This document shows positions 26,004 through 35,020 of a stretch of 64,000 nucleotides of DNA, in pieces (position 1 is the first letter of the stretch; each line of letters starts with the position of its first letter). The DNA comes from Lacticaseibacillus nasuensis JCM 17158 (lineage in GTDB: Bacteria > Bacillota > Bacilli > Lactobacillales > Lactobacillaceae). Under the pieces are notes generated by a model that was not told the origin of the DNA, did not search any database, and saw only the letters and a list, made by a program, of their open reading frames with translations. A program made the position numbers and the translations under genes. The stretch covers positions 152,332 to 216,331 of the forward strand of contig NZ_AZDJ01000026.1 of assembly GCF_001434705.1 (NCBI RefSeq), given 5' to 3'.

Positions 26004-26804
26004 CTATTTGGCGGTGAGCCGCACCTGCGTCGTCACCGTCAGCGGCGCACCGGGGGTCACCAGGAGTGGTTCGGTACCGGCCGGCAGTGGCTGGATGATC
26101 AGGCCGACGTGCGGTTGGCCGAGAATACCGTTAAAGTTGTTGGCCTCGCCAACGGTGGCCAGCGGATCCAGCCGCAGTTGCGGCGCGTCCGTCGAGTAGG
26201 TCAGCGCCCAGTGTTGATCCGCCAGCGTGAGGCGGTTGGCGGCAAGCGTCGTGGCGGTGGTCGGCAGCTGGTGCGCAACGCCATCGACGGTGAGGGCTTC
26301 AGCGAGAATCGTCTGCGCCGGGTCGCCGGTGAGCTGCCAAGCCAGCTGATAGGCGAGACTAACCGGCACTGGATGGGTCGTTTCGACGGTGGTGGTCGTG
26401 GTCCACAAGTTGTCGGCGCTTAACGTGTGCACCACGGTGATGGTGCGCGCGCCCGGTGCGCCGTCTTGATCCGGCCCCAGCGCCAGGCGCAAGGTGAGGC
26501 GGTCAAACCCGGGGCCTTCTGCGGTGGTGGCCCGCCAGTTCCAGTTGGCCCAGCCCGCGCGGTTGGGGTGGTGACAATCCGGGCCGACCAAGGCGCCAAA
26601 CGCGCCGGGCTGGGTGAGATAGTCCTGTAAGGTGATGAAGCCGAGTAACAAGTTTGGGTCCATGCCGGCGCTGGGCAGGCGGACTTGTTGCACCCGGGCG
26701 CCAAAGGTCAAGAAGCGAATGGTCATACCGGATGGATTTTGCAAGGTGTACTGGGTGATGACGTCGCCGCCAACATGGGCGAAGATTTTTGCGCTTAAGG
26801 TCAA
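26004..26804 (-). CDS. Aldose 1-epimerase-like protein
   Basis: 266 residues, shorter than typical GalM (about 340). The N-terminal part (YTLQNPSGMTIRFLTFGARVQQVRLP) and the C-terminal TEPLLVTPGAPLTVTTQVRL match the galactose mutarotase fold. The usual N-R-I motif after FGALVG is replaced by PDCHHPNRAG, and the standard catalytic His motif is not obvious, so the sugar specificity or activity may differ. The TTG start at 26804 is supported by AGGAGG nine bases upstream. It is monocistronic and convergent with mecA. Confidence 0.7.
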   Translation of the reverse strand: MTLSAKIFAHVGGDVITQYTLQNPSGMTIRFLTFGARVQQVRLPSAGMDPNLLLGFITLQDYLTQPGAFGALVGPDCHHPNRAGWANWNWRATTAEGPGFDRLTLRLALGPDQDGAPGARTITVVHTLSADNLWTTTTTVETTHPVPVSLAYQLAWQLTGDPAQTILAEALTVDGVAHQLPTTATTLAANRLTLADQHWALTYSTDAPQLRLDPLATVGEANNFNGILGQPHVGLIIQPLPAGTEPLLVTPGAPLTVTTQVRLTAK

Positions 26805-26953
26805 GACAATTTTCCTCCTCAGCGGTTGTAACCGCTCTCAACCCTTAGCCTAGCCGAAAAAGTATGAAGATTCAATCAAAATCCATCATTCCCGACCCGC
26901 ACCGGGGCAATGTTTGGTACGCTAGGGCTATCAATCACGGAGGCGTTGGGCAC

Positions 26954-27517
26954 ATGCGGGGATTACGGAGACGATTATATGGCTTGCTGACTGTCGGCTT
27001 TCTCGCCGCGCTGGTGTATTCATTTTGGGCGCGCGGCGTGGTACCTTTGGTGTGGAAGCCGCGGCTGGACCCCACCGCGTTTGGCGTGATCAGTTTGTGG
27101 GTGGTGGTCAACGCCATCTTGGTATACCGGCACCATTTTCGCTACCGCGACTTGCAAATGGAAAACGTTGACATCATGGACGGCGCCGAGTTCGAGGCGT
27201 TTTGCGCCTACTTGTTACGGCGCAACAGTTTCAAGCACATCGAGGTGACCCAGGCGTCGGGGGACCAAGGCATCGACGTCATCGGCACGAAAAAAGGCGA
27301 GCGCGTTGGCTTTCAGTGCAAGCGGTATACCGGGTTCGTTGGCAACAAGGCGGTGCAAGAAGTCTGGGCCGGGCAAAACTACTACAAGCTCGACGCCGCC
27401 GCGGTGATCACCAACAGCGAATTTTCCGATTCGGCCAAGGAGCTGGCGGAGCAGCTGGGGGTCATGTTGATCGACCGCACGCGGCTGCGCCGAATGATGA
27501 AGCGCCTGCCCAGCTAG
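26954..27517 (+). CDS. Membrane-anchored Mrr-type restriction endonuclease-like protein
   Basis: 187 residues. Two N-terminal helices (about 9-29 and 38-56) are followed by a restriction-endonuclease-like domain (about 75-187). It contains MDGAEFEAFCAYLLRRNSF, the catalytic Asp in GDQGIDVIGTKKG and the Q-x-K pair in FQCKRY, then AAAVITNSEFSDSAKELA. This is the Mrr_cat pattern. Membrane-tethered Mrr-like nucleases are common in Firmicutes, and their role in DNA quality control or defence is not established. GGAGG precedes the ATG by about ten bases. It overlaps the convergent next gene by four bases. Confidence 0.82.
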   Translation: MRGLRRRLYGLLTVGFLAALVYSFWARGVVPLVWKPRLDPTAFGVISLWVVVNAILVYRHHFRYRDLQMENVDIMDGAEFEAFCAYLLRRNSFKHIEVTQASGDQGIDVIGTKKGERVGFQCKRYTGFVGNKAVQEVWAGQNYYKLDAAAVITNSEFSDSAKELAEQLGVMLIDRTRLRRMMKRLPS

Positions 27518-27810
27518 TTCAACACGATGCCCCCGGCCACGGTTTGAAAGCCGAACAGCGGCCGCAAGTCTGCCGGCTCGGCCACGTAGACATAGGCCTG
27601 ACGGTAGGCCGGCCGGTCCAGCAACGCCATGACCTCCCAAAGCTTCAGCGGATGGCCGCTAGTTTTAGGGTGAATCACCAACTGCGGCTGGTCGTTGGCG
27701 GTTTGCAGGGTTAGCTCGCCAATCAAGACGTTTTCGCCCGCACAACGCACGCGGACGGGGACGTTTTTTTTGTAGTCGTGCATTAATAACAATAAGTCGA
27801 TCACTCGCAT
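27514..27810 (-). CDS. Uncharacterised 98-residue protein
   Basis: Sequence starts MRVIDLLLLMHDYKKNVPVRVRC and continues as a mixed alpha/beta soluble protein (GELTLQTANDQPQLVIHP..LKLWEVMALLDRPAYRQAYVYV). No membrane segment or known motif is recognised. AGGAGG lies eight bases upstream of the ATG, which supports a real gene. Its stop codon overlaps the stop of the convergent Mrr-like gene. It is divergent from the mevalonate operon. Confidence 0.6.
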   Translation of the reverse strand: MRVIDLLLLMHDYKKNVPVRVRCAGENVLIGELTLQTANDQPQLVIHPKTSGHPLKLWEVMALLDRPAYRQAYVYVAEPADLRPLFGFQTVAGGIVLN

Positions 27811-27933
27811 GCGCTTGCCTCCTCTATGAGTGTAGCACGTCGCTTGCGCACAATTAAGGTTTGGTTAGGTCGGCTGAAAAACCGCGGCGATTCCCGTATA
27901 CTAGATTTCAGCGATTCATAAAGGAGGGCCAAC

Positions 27934-29103
27934 ATGGCTGGAGTAGTCATTCTCAGTGCCAAGCGCACGCCGATTGGAAAATTCGGGGGCGGCTTGGCGA
28001 CACAATCCGCGGTGAGCCTAGGCACCGTGGCGGCAACCGCGGCGATCACCGCCGCGCAGGTGGCGCCGGCCACGGTGGATCAGGCCATCATCGGCAACGT
28101 CTTGCAGGCCAACAGTGGCCAAAACGTGGCGCGGCAAATCGCGCTGGGCGCCGGGCTGGCGACCAGCAGCACGGCCATGACCATCAACCAGGTGTGTGGC
28201 TCCGGCTTAAAGGCGGTGCGCCTCGGGGAAACCGCCATCGCGATGGGCGATGCCACCACGGTGCTGGTCGGCGGCACCGAAAGCATGAGCACCACGCCGT
28301 TTTACGCGCCGAATATGCGCAACGGCCACCGGCTCGGCGATGTGAGTTTTGTCGATGGCATGATGAAAGACGGGCTAGCCGACGCCTTTAGTGGCGAGCC
28401 GATGGGCACCACTGCCGAAAACGTGGCGCGGGAATACCAAGTCGACCGCGCCGCCCAAGACGCCTTTGCCTTGCGCTCCCACCAACGCGCCGTGGCCGCG
28501 CAGGCCCGCGACGCCTTTGCCGCCGAGCTGGCCCCGGTGACCATTGGCGACACGGTGATTCGGCGCGACGAGGCGCCACGGCCGGACACCGATGCGGCGA
28601 AGCTGGCGCGCCTCAAGCCCGCGTTTCGCCATGGCGGCACCGTGACGGCAGGCAACAGCAGCGGCATCAACGACGGCGCCGCGGCCTTGGTGCTGACCAG
28701 CAAGGCCCACGCCGAAGCGACCCACGCGGAATATTTAGCCGAGCTCACCGGTTACGCGGAAGGCGGCATCGATCCGGCCATCATGGGGTACGCGCCAAAG
28801 CAGGTGATTGAAAACCTGCTGGCCAAAACCGGCAGCACGGTGGCCGACATCGATTTATTTGAGCTCAACGAGGCCTTTGCCGCGCAAAGCGTCGCGGTGG
28901 CCCGGGACCTCGGGATTCCTGACGCGAAGCTCAACGTGAACGGTGGGGCATTGGCGCTGGGGCACCCGCTTGGCGCATCCGGGGCGCGAATCTTGGTCAC
29001 GTTGATCCACGCCTTGCGCGCTCGCGGCTTGCATCGCGGCATCGCCGCCTTGTGTGTCGGCGGCGGCATGAGCGTGGCCGTTGCGGTGACGATTCCCGAT
29101 TAA
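27934..29103 (+). CDS. Acetyl-CoA C-acetyltransferase (thiolase)
   Basis: 389 residues, full-length biosynthetic thiolase condensing two acetyl-CoA to acetoacetyl-CoA. The nucleophilic Cys is in [15 protein letters not shown] (about residue 88). The His is in [20 protein letters not shown] and the second Cys in [12 protein letters not shown]. It is the first gene of a three-gene operon with HMG-CoA reductase and HMG-CoA synthase, so it feeds the mevalonate route. In enterococci thiolase and reductase are one fused MvaE protein, but here they are separate genes ten bases apart. AGGAGGG precedes the ATG. Confidence 0.93.
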   Translation: MAGVVILSAKRTPIGKFGGGLATQSAVSLGTVAATAAITAAQVAPATVDQAIIGNVLQANSGQNVARQIALGAGLATSSTAMTINQVCGSGLKAVRLGETAIAMGDATTVLVGGTESMSTTPFYAPNMRNGHRLGDVSFVDGMMKDGLADAFSGEPMGTTAENVAREYQVDRAAQDAFALRSHQRAVAAQARDAFAAELAPVTIGDTVIRRDEAPRPDTDAAKLARLKPAFRHGGTVTAGNSSGINDGAAALVLTSKAHAEATHAEYLAELTGYAEGGIDPAIMGYAPKQVIENLLAKTGSTVADIDLFELNEAFAAQSVAVARDLGIPDAKLNVNGGALALGHPLGASGARILVTLIHALRARGLHRGIAALCVGGGMSVAVAVTIPD

Positions 29104-29113
29104 GGAGCAAGCC

Positions 29114-30376
29114 ATGAAATTTTATCAAATGACCCCGGCAGCGCGCCGCGCGGCGTTAGTGGCAGAAGGCGCCTTGACGCCGGCAGCTGCCGCGCAGTTG
29201 GCGACCAGCGGTGCCCTGCCGGCGGCGGTGGCTGATGCGTTAAGCGAAAATCAAATTGGTCAGTTCACCTTGCCGTTTGGCGTGTGCCGAAACCTCGTGA
29301 TTAATGGGCAGCTCACGCAGGTGCCCATGGTCACCGAGGAGCCTTCCGTGGTCGCGGCCGCCAGCAACGGCGCGCGCATGGTGCGCGCCAGCGGCGGCGT
29401 CCACGTCACCACCGCGCCGCACCTGGTGACCGGGGAAATCGTGTTTGACCACCTGGCTGACCTGCCGGCGGCGGCACAGTTGGTGGCCGCCCGCCAAGCC
29501 GAGCTCACGGCGGTGGCCGCGGCGGCCCACCCGTCATTAGTGGCCCGCGGCGGCGGGTTGCGCGGGATTACGCCGAGCATCGTGGCCGCCCGGTGGTTGA
29601 AACTCCAGGTCACCATCGATCCGCAGGCGGCCATGGGGGCCAACTTGGTCAACACGCTGCTTGAAGCGATGGCGGCCGTGGTGGGCGAATGGTTACACGC
29701 CGAGCCCTTGGTGGCGATTTTAAGCAACCAGGTGCCGGAGCAAACCGTGGCCACGGTGACCCTGGCGCCAGCCGCCTTGGCCACGCGCGACCACAGCGGC
29801 CAAGCCATTGCAACGCGGGTGGTGGCGTTAAGCGAGTTGGCGCAAGTCGATTCTGACCGCGCGGTGACCCACAACAAGGGCATCATGAATGGCGTCAACG
29901 CCGTGGTCTTGGCCAGTGGCAACGACACACGAGCCGTGGCCGCCGCAGTGTTTGCCTCAGCCACCAGCGCAACAGGCATGCGGCCGCTGTCGCGCTGGTG
30001 GTTGGCGGCCAATCAACTCCATGGCGAACTGCGGCTGCCGTTGCCGGTGGGCGTCGTCGGCGGGGCAATCAGTGCGCTGCCGTTGGCCCAAGTGGCCAGT
30101 GCCCTCGGCCGGTGGCACACCGTGGCCCAACTACAAGCCGGGATTGCTGCCGTCGGCTTAGTGCAAAATTTGGCGGCGTTGCGCGCCTTGGTGGGCCCGG
30201 GGATTCAAGCCGGGCACATGGCGTTGCAGGCGCATGCCTTGGCCATCGCCGCTGGCGCTACCGGATCGGAGATTCAAGCGTTGGCCGCGCGCTTACATAC
30301 CAAGGATTTAGCTGCGGCGCGGCGGGCACTGGCCGCGCTGCGAAAGGAAGGACAACATGACAACCATCGGCATTGA
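29114..30376 (+). CDS. mvaA: Hydroxymethylglutaryl-CoA reductase, class II
   Basis: 420 residues. Glu in MVTEEPSVVAAASNGARM, Lys/Asn in HNKGIMNGVNAVVLASGNDTRAV and His in QAGHMALQAHALA are the catalytic residues of class II enzymes. It reduces HMG-CoA to mevalonate. The protein is unusually rich in Ala. It lies between thiolase and mvaS, overlapping mvaS by 20 bases, so translational coupling is likely. AGGAGC precedes the ATG. Confidence 0.93.
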   Translation: MKFYQMTPAARRAALVAEGALTPAAAAQLATSGALPAAVADALSENQIGQFTLPFGVCRNLVINGQLTQVPMVTEEPSVVAAASNGARMVRASGGVHVTTAPHLVTGEIVFDHLADLPAAAQLVAARQAELTAVAAAAHPSLVARGGGLRGITPSIVAARWLKLQVTIDPQAAMGANLVNTLLEAMAAVVGEWLHAEPLVAILSNQVPEQTVATVTLAPAALATRDHSGQAIATRVVALSELAQVDSDRAVTHNKGIMNGVNAVVLASGNDTRAVAAAVFASATSATGMRPLSRWWLAANQLHGELRLPLPVGVVGGAISALPLAQVASALGRWHTVAQLQAGIAAVGLVQNLAALRALVGPGIQAGHMALQAHALAIAAGATGSEIQALAARLHTKDLAAARRALAALRKEGQHDNHRH

Positions 30377-31526
30377 CGCACTCGGCCTGGCGACGCCGGC
30401 ATTTGACTTAGATTTAACCGAATTAGCCCAGGCGCGCGGCGTGGCTCCGGCCAAGTTCACGATTGGCATTGGCCAAGACGTGCAGGCAGTGGCCCCAAGT
30501 AGCCAAGACGCCGTCACCTTAGGCGCCGCGGCGGCGCTAGAGGTGTTGACGCCGGCGAATCGCGCGGCGATCGGCTTGGTGGTGTTGGCGACGGAAACCG
30601 GCGTCGACGCCAGCAAGGCGGGGGCGTTGTATATTCAGGCCTTATTAGACCTGCCGGCTAATTTGCGGGCGGTCGAACTCAAGGAGGCCTGTTACGGCGG
30701 CACTGCAGGGCTCATGTTGGCCCGCGATTACGTCGCGGCCCACCAGCAGCGCACGGCCCTGGTGATTGCTAGCGACATTGCCCGCTACGGCTTGGCAACG
30801 CCTGGCGAGGTGACTCAAGGCGCCGGGGCCATCGCCATGTTGGTGACGGCCGCGCCGCGCCTGTTGGCCTTGGCGGATGACAGTGCCTACCGCTCGCAGT
30901 CGATCATGGACTTTTGGCGGCCGGTGTACACCGATACCGCGTTGGCGCGTGGCAAGTATTCCACCGAGCAGTATCTCAAGTTTTTTGCCGACTGCTGGGC
31001 GGATTACCAAGCCGCCACCGGCCGCACGCTGGCCGATTTTGCGGCGCTGACCTTTCATCTGCCTTACACCAAAATGGGGCTTAAGGCCTTGCGCAGCGTG
31101 TTGCCGCAAGCCGCCGCGGCGGATCAGGAACGCCTGCAGCAACGCTTTGACCTGAGCGCACGGTACAGTCGCCAAATCGGCAACTTGTACACCGGCTCGC
31201 TTTACTTGAGCCTCGTGTCGCTGTTAGAGCACGACGCGACGCTGCAAGCCGGTGATCGCATCGGGTTGTTCTCCTATGGCTCCGGGGCGGTGGGCGAGTT
31301 CTTTAGCGCCACGCTGGTGCCTGGGTTTGCCAGTCAGCTGCACCGCGCCGATCACGAGGCGCTGCTGGCGGCGCGGCGGCAATTGAGTGTTGCGGAATAC
31401 GAGCGGGTCTTCACCGATAAGGTCCCTTATGCCGCCGCTGACTACCAGGCGGATCCAGCGTATTTTGCCGGGCCGTTTGTGCTCACCGGCGTCACCAATC
31501 AGGAACGCCAATATCAGGTGCGCTAA
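30357..31526 (+). CDS. mvaS: Hydroxymethylglutaryl-CoA synthase
   Basis: 389 residues, full length. The nucleophilic Cys is in LKEACYGGTAGLML (about residue 111). The general base Glu is in VLATETGVDASKAGA and the His in LTFHLPYTKMGLKAL. It condenses acetyl-CoA with acetoacetyl-CoA. GAAAGGAAGG lies inside the end of mvaA ahead of the ATG. A hairpin with a T-run closes the operon. Confidence 0.95.
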   Translation: MTTIGIDALGLATPAFDLDLTELAQARGVAPAKFTIGIGQDVQAVAPSSQDAVTLGAAAALEVLTPANRAAIGLVVLATETGVDASKAGALYIQALLDLPANLRAVELKEACYGGTAGLMLARDYVAAHQQRTALVIASDIARYGLATPGEVTQGAGAIAMLVTAAPRLLALADDSAYRSQSIMDFWRPVYTDTALARGKYSTEQYLKFFADCWADYQAATGRTLADFAALTFHLPYTKMGLKALRSVLPQAAAADQERLQQRFDLSARYSRQIGNLYTGSLYLSLVSLLEHDATLQAGDRIGLFSYGSGAVGEFFSATLVPGFASQLHRADHEALLAARRQLSVAEYERVFTDKVPYAAADYQADPAYFAGPFVLTGVTNQERQYQVR

Positions 31527-31532
31527 GCCACC

Positions 31533-31562
31533 AAAAAAACGGCCAAGTGGCCGTTTTTTTGA
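31533..31562. terminator. Terminator after mvaS
   Basis: AAACGGCCA and TGGCCGTTT form a stem with flanking A- and T-runs, serving mvaS (+) and the sigma-factor-like gene (-). Confidence 0.85.
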
Positions 31563-31566
31563 TGGG

Positions 31567-32106
31567 TTAACGATGTTCGGCCATGAAGGCCAGCAGCTTG
31601 GTGTGGGTGCGCTCGGCCGCGCGGCGCAGCGCCCGCGGTTGCTCTGCCGTTGGGGCTTTCAGTAAGGCGTGAAAAGCGGTAGTTTCCAGCGGCGAGAGTT
31701 GGCCGAGAAAAGTGGAAAATTCCAGCCGCAACACCAGGCCGCTTTCCACCTGGCGGGCCACGAGGTGGGGCATCACGGCGTCGAGGTTCTCGGTGGCCGT
31801 CGCGTCGCTGGTGACATCGGCGGTGCGTTTTTGTGCGAGGTAGCGCCGCAGCAGCGAGCGCAGGTGAGAGTTCAACACCATCTTGTAATAGGGGCCGAAC
31901 TGGGAGCCGCGGCTGCCATCATAGCGCTCGACGGCTTTGAGTAACGCGATGCGGGCTTCTTGGAGCCAATCGTCATACGAGTAGTCGCGCATGTGGTAGT
32001 TTTTGATGGTGTTGTTGACTAAGGGCCGGTAGCGGTCGAATAAAGTGGTAAAGGCGTCCGAATCTGTTCGCGCATTGGCGATTAATGCTAGGTCTGCAGG
32101 TGACAT
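31567..32106 (-). CDS. ComX/SigH-like alternative sigma factor
   Basis: 179 residues. The segment DAFTTLFDRYRPLVNNTIKNYHMRDYSYDDWLQEARIALLKAVERYD is a sigma-70 region 2 with the conserved DDWLQEARIALLKAVERYD core-binding part. GSQFGPYYKMVLNSHLRSLLRRYLA follows. The C-terminal region-4 part is weak (LSPLETTAFHALLKA...). This layout is that of the competence-type sigma factors of lactobacilli. Whether competence genes are controlled cannot be told. GGGGG lies six bases before the ATG. Confidence 0.75.
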   Translation of the reverse strand: MSPADLALIANARTDSDAFTTLFDRYRPLVNNTIKNYHMRDYSYDDWLQEARIALLKAVERYDGSRGSQFGPYYKMVLNSHLRSLLRRYLAQKRTADVTSDATATENLDAVMPHLVARQVESGLVLRLEFSTFLGQLSPLETTAFHALLKAPTAEQPRALRRAAERTHTKLLAFMAEHR

Positions 32107-32294
32107 GACAGTTCCCCCTTAGTGGTCCTGACGCAACCGAAACGTTTTTGGTATGGGTCATTGTAACGCGGGGGAATCGGTGTGAATAGAGAACCTTGGT
32201 GCGTTGAGTTTGTGTAGTGGTACACCATATTTTTCGCGTTTTTGGCGAAAGGCTGATATGCTGGAAATAGCCGGAGAAAAAATGGCCATTTCAC

Positions 32295-32322
32295 TTGTTT
32301 ATAGTTAGCAATGTGGTAAACT
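32295..32322 (+). promoter_or_regulatory. Promoter of the pyruvate oxidase gene
   Basis: -35 TTGTTT at 32295-32300, a 16-base spacer ending in TGG, and -10 TAAACT at 32317-32322. The 5' leader is about 35 bases. Confidence 0.65.
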
Positions 32323-32363
32323 ACCCATAGAAACTTATTTTTTGTAACTAATGGAGGGCTCTC

Positions 32364-34103
32364 ATGACGAAAATCAATGCAGCAGACGCAATGTTAAAGG
32401 TGATTGAAAGCTGGGGCGTGGAAAACGTCTACGGTTTACCGGGTGGCTCCTTTGATTCGACGATGAACGCGCTGTACAACCGGCGCCACACGTTGAACTA
32501 CATTCAGGTGCGCCACGAAGAAGTCGGCGCGCTTGCCGCGGTCGGCGAAGCTAAGGTCAGCGGCCAAATCGGGGTCACCTTTGGCTCCGCCGGCCCCGGC
32601 GCCGTGCATTTGTTGAACGGGTTATACGATGCCCAATACGATCACGTGCCGATTTTGGCGCTGATCGGCCAAGTGCCAACTAGCAACATGAATACCAGCT
32701 ACTTCCAAGAAATGAATGAGAATCCGATGTTCGCCGACGTGTCGGTGTACAACCGGACCGTGATGACCGCCGAGCAGCTGCCCGGGGTCGTCGATGAGGC
32801 GATTCGCCAGGCCTACGCGCACCAAGGCGTCGCGGTCGTCACCATTCCTAAGGACCTCGGCTGGCAAGAAATTGACGATAACTATGAATCCAGTGCCGAC
32901 TTGTACCAGCCGCTGGCCTTGCCGGCGGCGCCACAGTCGCAAATCGACGCGGCGTTGAAGCTGTTGCTTGCCGCCAAGCGCCCGTTGCTTTATCTGGGCA
33001 AAGGGGCGGCCGGTGTGCGGGCAGACCTGATTGCGTTGTCCGAGCGGCTGCACCTGCCGATTTTGACCAGCGCGTTGGGCAAGGGCATCGTGCCGGATTC
33101 CTATCCGGCCAACATGGGCTCCGCCGGCCGCGTCGCCACCAAACCCGGGGTCGAAGTAGCGCGGGCCGCAGACACCGTCTTGTTCCTCGGTTCCGACATG
33201 CCGTTTCAGGCATACTTCATTAACCCGCAGGCCAAATACATTCAAGTTGACATCGACCCGACCAAGTTTGGCCGGCGGCATCACGTCGACTTGGCGATTC
33301 GCGCCGACGCCAAGCAAGTTGTCGCGCAGCTGCTCGCCGCGGCCCCGCAGGACCACGCCGAAACCGGCTGGTACCGCGCGGCGCTGAAGAACAAGGCCAA
33401 CTGGGAGGACTGGAAGGCCAGCTTTGCCGCAGACGCCGAGACGCCGCTGCGCGTTGAGCCCGTGTTCAAGGCAATCAACGACATGGCGACGCCAGACGCG
33501 ATTTTCCAAACCGATGTCGGCAACGTCACCATCAACGGCATGCGTTACCTCAAGGTCGACGAGCAGCAGCAGTTCACCACCTCTGGCTGGTACGCCACGA
33601 TGGGCTACGCCTTGCCGGCCGCAATCGGCGCCAAGGCGAAGTACCCGAACCGCCAGGTGTGGTCGATTTCCGGTGACGGCGGGTTTGCGATGGTGATGCA
33701 AGACATCCTCACGCAGGTGAAGTACCAACAACACATCATCAACGTCGTCTTGACCAACCAGAGCCTCGGCTTCATCGAAGCGGAGCAAGACGACACCCAG
33801 CAGCCGCATTCCGGCGTCGATTTAATCGATGCCGACTACGGCACCGCGGCCGCCGCGCTTGGCGCCGTGGGCTTCGAGGTGCGGACGTTGCCAGAGCTGA
33901 AGGCCGCCTTTGCCGCGGCTGCCCAGGCCACCGGGCCGGTCGTCATCGACGTGAAGATTTCCGACTTGCGGCCACTGCCGGTGGAACAGCTAGTCTTGGA
34001 TCAAGAGACGCAGGATCCCGCTGCGGTGGCGGCGTTTGTCGCCAAGTACCACGCCGAAAGCCTCGTCCCGTTCCGGGCCATGCTGGCAGCGGAAAACGCG
34101 TAA
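32364..34103 (+). CDS. Pyruvate oxidase (H2O2-forming)
   Basis: 579 residues of the ThDP/FAD family. The PYR domain carries the catalytic Glu in VRHEEVGALAAVGEAKVSG (about residue 58). A central FAD domain and a C-terminal PP domain with GDGGFAMVMQDILTQ and the N-residue LTNQSLGFIEAEQ follow. It converts pyruvate, phosphate and O2 to acetyl phosphate, CO2 and H2O2. The sequence resembles lactobacillar Pox/SpxB rather than acetolactate synthase (TSWYFQEMNENPMFADVSVYNRTV-type region). Monocistronic, with AATGGAGGG before the ATG and a terminator after it. Confidence 0.93.
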   Translation: MTKINAADAMLKVIESWGVENVYGLPGGSFDSTMNALYNRRHTLNYIQVRHEEVGALAAVGEAKVSGQIGVTFGSAGPGAVHLLNGLYDAQYDHVPILALIGQVPTSNMNTSYFQEMNENPMFADVSVYNRTVMTAEQLPGVVDEAIRQAYAHQGVAVVTIPKDLGWQEIDDNYESSADLYQPLALPAAPQSQIDAALKLLLAAKRPLLYLGKGAAGVRADLIALSERLHLPILTSALGKGIVPDSYPANMGSAGRVATKPGVEVARAADTVLFLGSDMPFQAYFINPQAKYIQVDIDPTKFGRRHHVDLAIRADAKQVVAQLLAAAPQDHAETGWYRAALKNKANWEDWKASFAADAETPLRVEPVFKAINDMATPDAIFQTDVGNVTINGMRYLKVDEQQQFTTSGWYATMGYALPAAIGAKAKYPNRQVWSISGDGGFAMVMQDILTQVKYQQHIINVVLTNQSLGFIEAEQDDTQQPHSGVDLIDADYGTAAAALGAVGFEVRTLPELKAAFAAAAQATGPVVIDVKISDLRPLPVEQLVLDQETQDPAAVAAFVAKYHAESLVPFRAMLAAENA

Positions 34104-34110
34104 ACCAACA

Positions 34111-34141
34111 AAGCCCGACTCACGTGAGTCGGGCTTTTTGC
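34111..34141 (+). terminator. Terminator of the pyruvate oxidase gene
   Basis: AAAGCCCGACTCAC and GTGAGTCGGGCTTT form a 14-base perfect stem followed by T residues. Confidence 0.88.
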
Positions 34142-34157
34142 TTGGTCTGTTTCAGGG

Positions 34158-34198
34158 CAAAAAAAAACTGGTCGAATCGACGGATTCGGCCAGTTAGG
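34158..34198 (-). terminator. Terminator of the universal stress protein gene
   Basis: AACTGGTCGAATC and GATTCGGCCAGTT pair around a four-base loop. The nine-A run on the left is a T-run on the minus strand. Confidence 0.85.
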
Positions 34199-34687
34199 TT
34201 ACTTGGTTTTCTTGGTCTTGGTGGTGGCTAAGGCCGGCTGGTTGTTCAAGTCGGTGCGGACCACCAACACGTCGCATTGGGCATTGCGCGTCACGTATTC
34301 GGTGACGCTCCCAATCAACAGGCGCTCGACGGCGTTCAACCCGGTGGCGCCGATCATGATCAGGTCGATGTCTTTGGCCTTCGGGACGTCGCGGGCGATG
34401 ATGGTCTTCGGGGCGCCATACTCGATGGAATAGCTGACGGCGTCGAGGCCGGCCTTGTGGGCCTGGTCGATGTAGCCGTCCATGGTTTCCTTGGCGGTGG
34501 TGGTCACTTGCTCCACCATGGCGGAATCAAAGCTTGAGACGTTTTGGAACGCTCGGGTATCAACGATGTGAATGAGGAACAGTTCAGCGTGATTGCGCTT
34601 GGAAACGGCGACGGCTTTTTGAAAAGCGAGTTCGGATTCATAAGAGCCATCGACCGCCACCAGAATGTGTTTGTACTGTTGTAACAT
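34199..34687 (-). CDS. Universal stress protein UspA family
   Basis: 162 residues. The fold starts with YKHILVAVDGSYESELAFQKAV, and the ATP-binding motif G-x2-G-x9-GS appears as IGATGLNAVERLLIGSVTEYV. A Lys/Thr-rich tail (ATTKTKKTK) is unusual. ATG at 34687 is chosen because GGGG lies eight bases upstream; ATG at 34693 and GTG at 34696 are in frame. It is the last gene of an apparent RNA-small membrane protein-usp unit on the minus strand. Confidence 0.92.
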   Translation of the reverse strand: MLQQYKHILVAVDGSYESELAFQKAVAVSKRNHAELFLIHIVDTRAFQNVSSFDSAMVEQVTTTAKETMDGYIDQAHKAGLDAVSYSIEYGAPKTIIARDVPKAKDIDLIMIGATGLNAVERLLIGSVTEYVTRNAQCDVLVVRTDLNNQPALATTKTKKTK

Positions 34688-34735
34688 GTTCATCACCCCT
34701 TTACTTCATTGTACCAAATCGTCACCGAAATACCA

Positions 34736-35005
34736 CTACGCCAAGAAGTGGGGCAGCCGCGTGCCGAGCCACCCGGCGATGACGGCGCCCAGTAACAAGG
34801 CGCTGATTTGTAGCCACTGAATGGCAATGATGGCGGCTGCAACCGAGACGATTGCGGCCAGGCCAAACGCCCAGGCAAAGCCCATCAACTGGTGGGCCTG
34901 CGCCGCGGTGGTCGCGCGGCCTAAAAACTGGCGGCGGTGCGCGGCGAGGTACCAGGCCAAGGCGGCGAGAATAATGGCATAGGCAACGAATAATGCTGTA
35001 ATCAT
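34736..35005 (-). CDS. Small membrane protein upstream of usp
   Basis: 89 residues with three hydrophobic stretches (about 2-20, 40-60 and 62-82). The sequence starts MITALFVAYAIILAALAWYLAAHRR. No family is recognised. GGAGG lies six bases before the ATG. It lies between the 6S-like RNA and the universal stress gene, an arrangement described for the Lacto-usp RNA motif (RNA, hypothetical gene, usp). Confidence 0.7.
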   Translation of the reverse strand: MITALFVAYAIILAALAWYLAAHRRQFLGRATTAAQAHQLMGFAWAFGLAAIVSVAAAIIAIQWLQISALLLGAVIAGWLGTRLPHFLA

Positions 35006-35020
35006 AGGCTCCTCCAATAT

